Shown here: one piece after another, positions 42,161 to 42,188 of the stretch | Numbering within the stretch: the first letter of the stretch is position 1 | Layout: each line of letters starts with the position of its first letter | Source of the DNA: an uncultured Lachnospiraceae bacterium | Lineage (GTDB): Bacteria; Bacillota; Clostridia; Lachnospirales; Lachnospiraceae | Assembly: GCA_905235465.1 (NCBI GenBank) | Contig: CAJOLP010000020.1 | Coordinates: 1-42,188 of the forward strand | Length of the DNA stretch: 42,188 nt | Reading direction: 5' to 3' | Notes under the pieces: generated by a model | The model's database searches: none | What the model was told of the DNA's origin: nothing | Seen by the model: the letters and a program-made list of their open reading frames with translations, nothing else | Position numbers and translations under genes: made by a program

Positions 42161-42188
42161 ACCGGAGACGGATGTCTCCGGTCTTTTT
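42161..42188 (+). terminator. Terminator after the sigma-like gene
   Basis: A 9-bp perfect stem ACCGGAGAC (42161-42169) / GTCTCCGGT (42174-42182), GGAT loop, then CTTTTT to the window edge. Confidence 0.92.

Noticed and set aside
1-42188. CRISPR arrays, insertion sequences, tRNA/rRNA genes, prophage or defence genes.
   Set aside because: Looked for regularly spaced repeats, transposase motifs and tRNA-like folds on both strands and saw none.

Overview
The window looks like a chromosomal segment from an anaerobic Gram-positive of the Clostridia, most likely Lachnospiraceae. The reasons are GC-rich third codon positions, AGGAGG-type ribosome sites, short intergenic gaps, a giant BadF-type activase, an LCP protein, a clostridial-type citrate synthase and an ABC-fed inositol operon. 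No phage, IS, CRISPR, tRNA or rRNA is visible. At least three genes carry apparent frameshifts (near 588, 30940 and 36736), so the sequence may be a draft or metagenome assembly with indels, or those genes may be genuinely broken.

Layout. (1) 30-13303, plus strand: a myo-inositol catabolic and uptake operon. It holds a transaldolase-like gene (frameshifted), iolC, iolD, iolB, iolA, iolG, iolE, a hydroxypyruvate-isomerase-like gene, and a ribose/inositol-type ABC importer (binding lipoprotein, twin ATPase, permease). There is no class II aldolase (IolJ), so the transaldolase-like protein is the natural candidate for the aldol-cleavage step. A strong terminator closes the operon. (2) 13440-15786: an L,D-transpeptidase and adenine phosphoribosyltransferase, ending at a bidirectional terminator shared with the next gene. 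(3) 15799-17787, minus: a 2-isopropylmalate synthase with its leucine-sensing domain followed by a complete AraC-type DNA-binding domain. This fusion is the most striking protein here, and its promoter is flanked by a perfect 12-bp inverted repeat. (4) 17977-20559: a DUF218/ElyC membrane protein and a membrane-anchored endonuclease/exonuclease/phosphatase protein. It converges on citrate synthase (minus) at one palindromic terminator that contains both stop codons. (5) 22058-29026, plus: galE, then a leucine-rich-repeat protein, a DUF2201/VWA protein and a MoxR-like AAA ATPase (a chaperone-like trio), a small unknown protein, truA and a HAD phosphatase.

(6) 29091-31030, minus: a putative zinc-metallopeptidase lipoprotein whose signal peptide is split by a frameshift. 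(7) 31163-35063, plus: proC, an LCP cell-wall ligase with an extra periplasmic-binding-like domain, and glyA. (8) 35064-35916: a gene-free stretch holding a consensus promoter, about 680 nt of hairpin-rich non-coding sequence and a strong intrinsic terminator. I read this as a large structured non-coding RNA, the second major discovery candidate. (9) 35917-40147, minus: a BadF/HgdC-type acyl-CoA dehydratase activase of about 1,400 residues, split by a frameshift. (10) 40285-42188, plus: a rhomboid-like membrane protein with a C-terminal zinc finger, then a degenerate sigma-70-like protein and a terminator.

All calls are by eye from sequence motifs, with no database searches. Family names rest on recognised motifs and are stronger for the enzymes than for the regulatory proposals.
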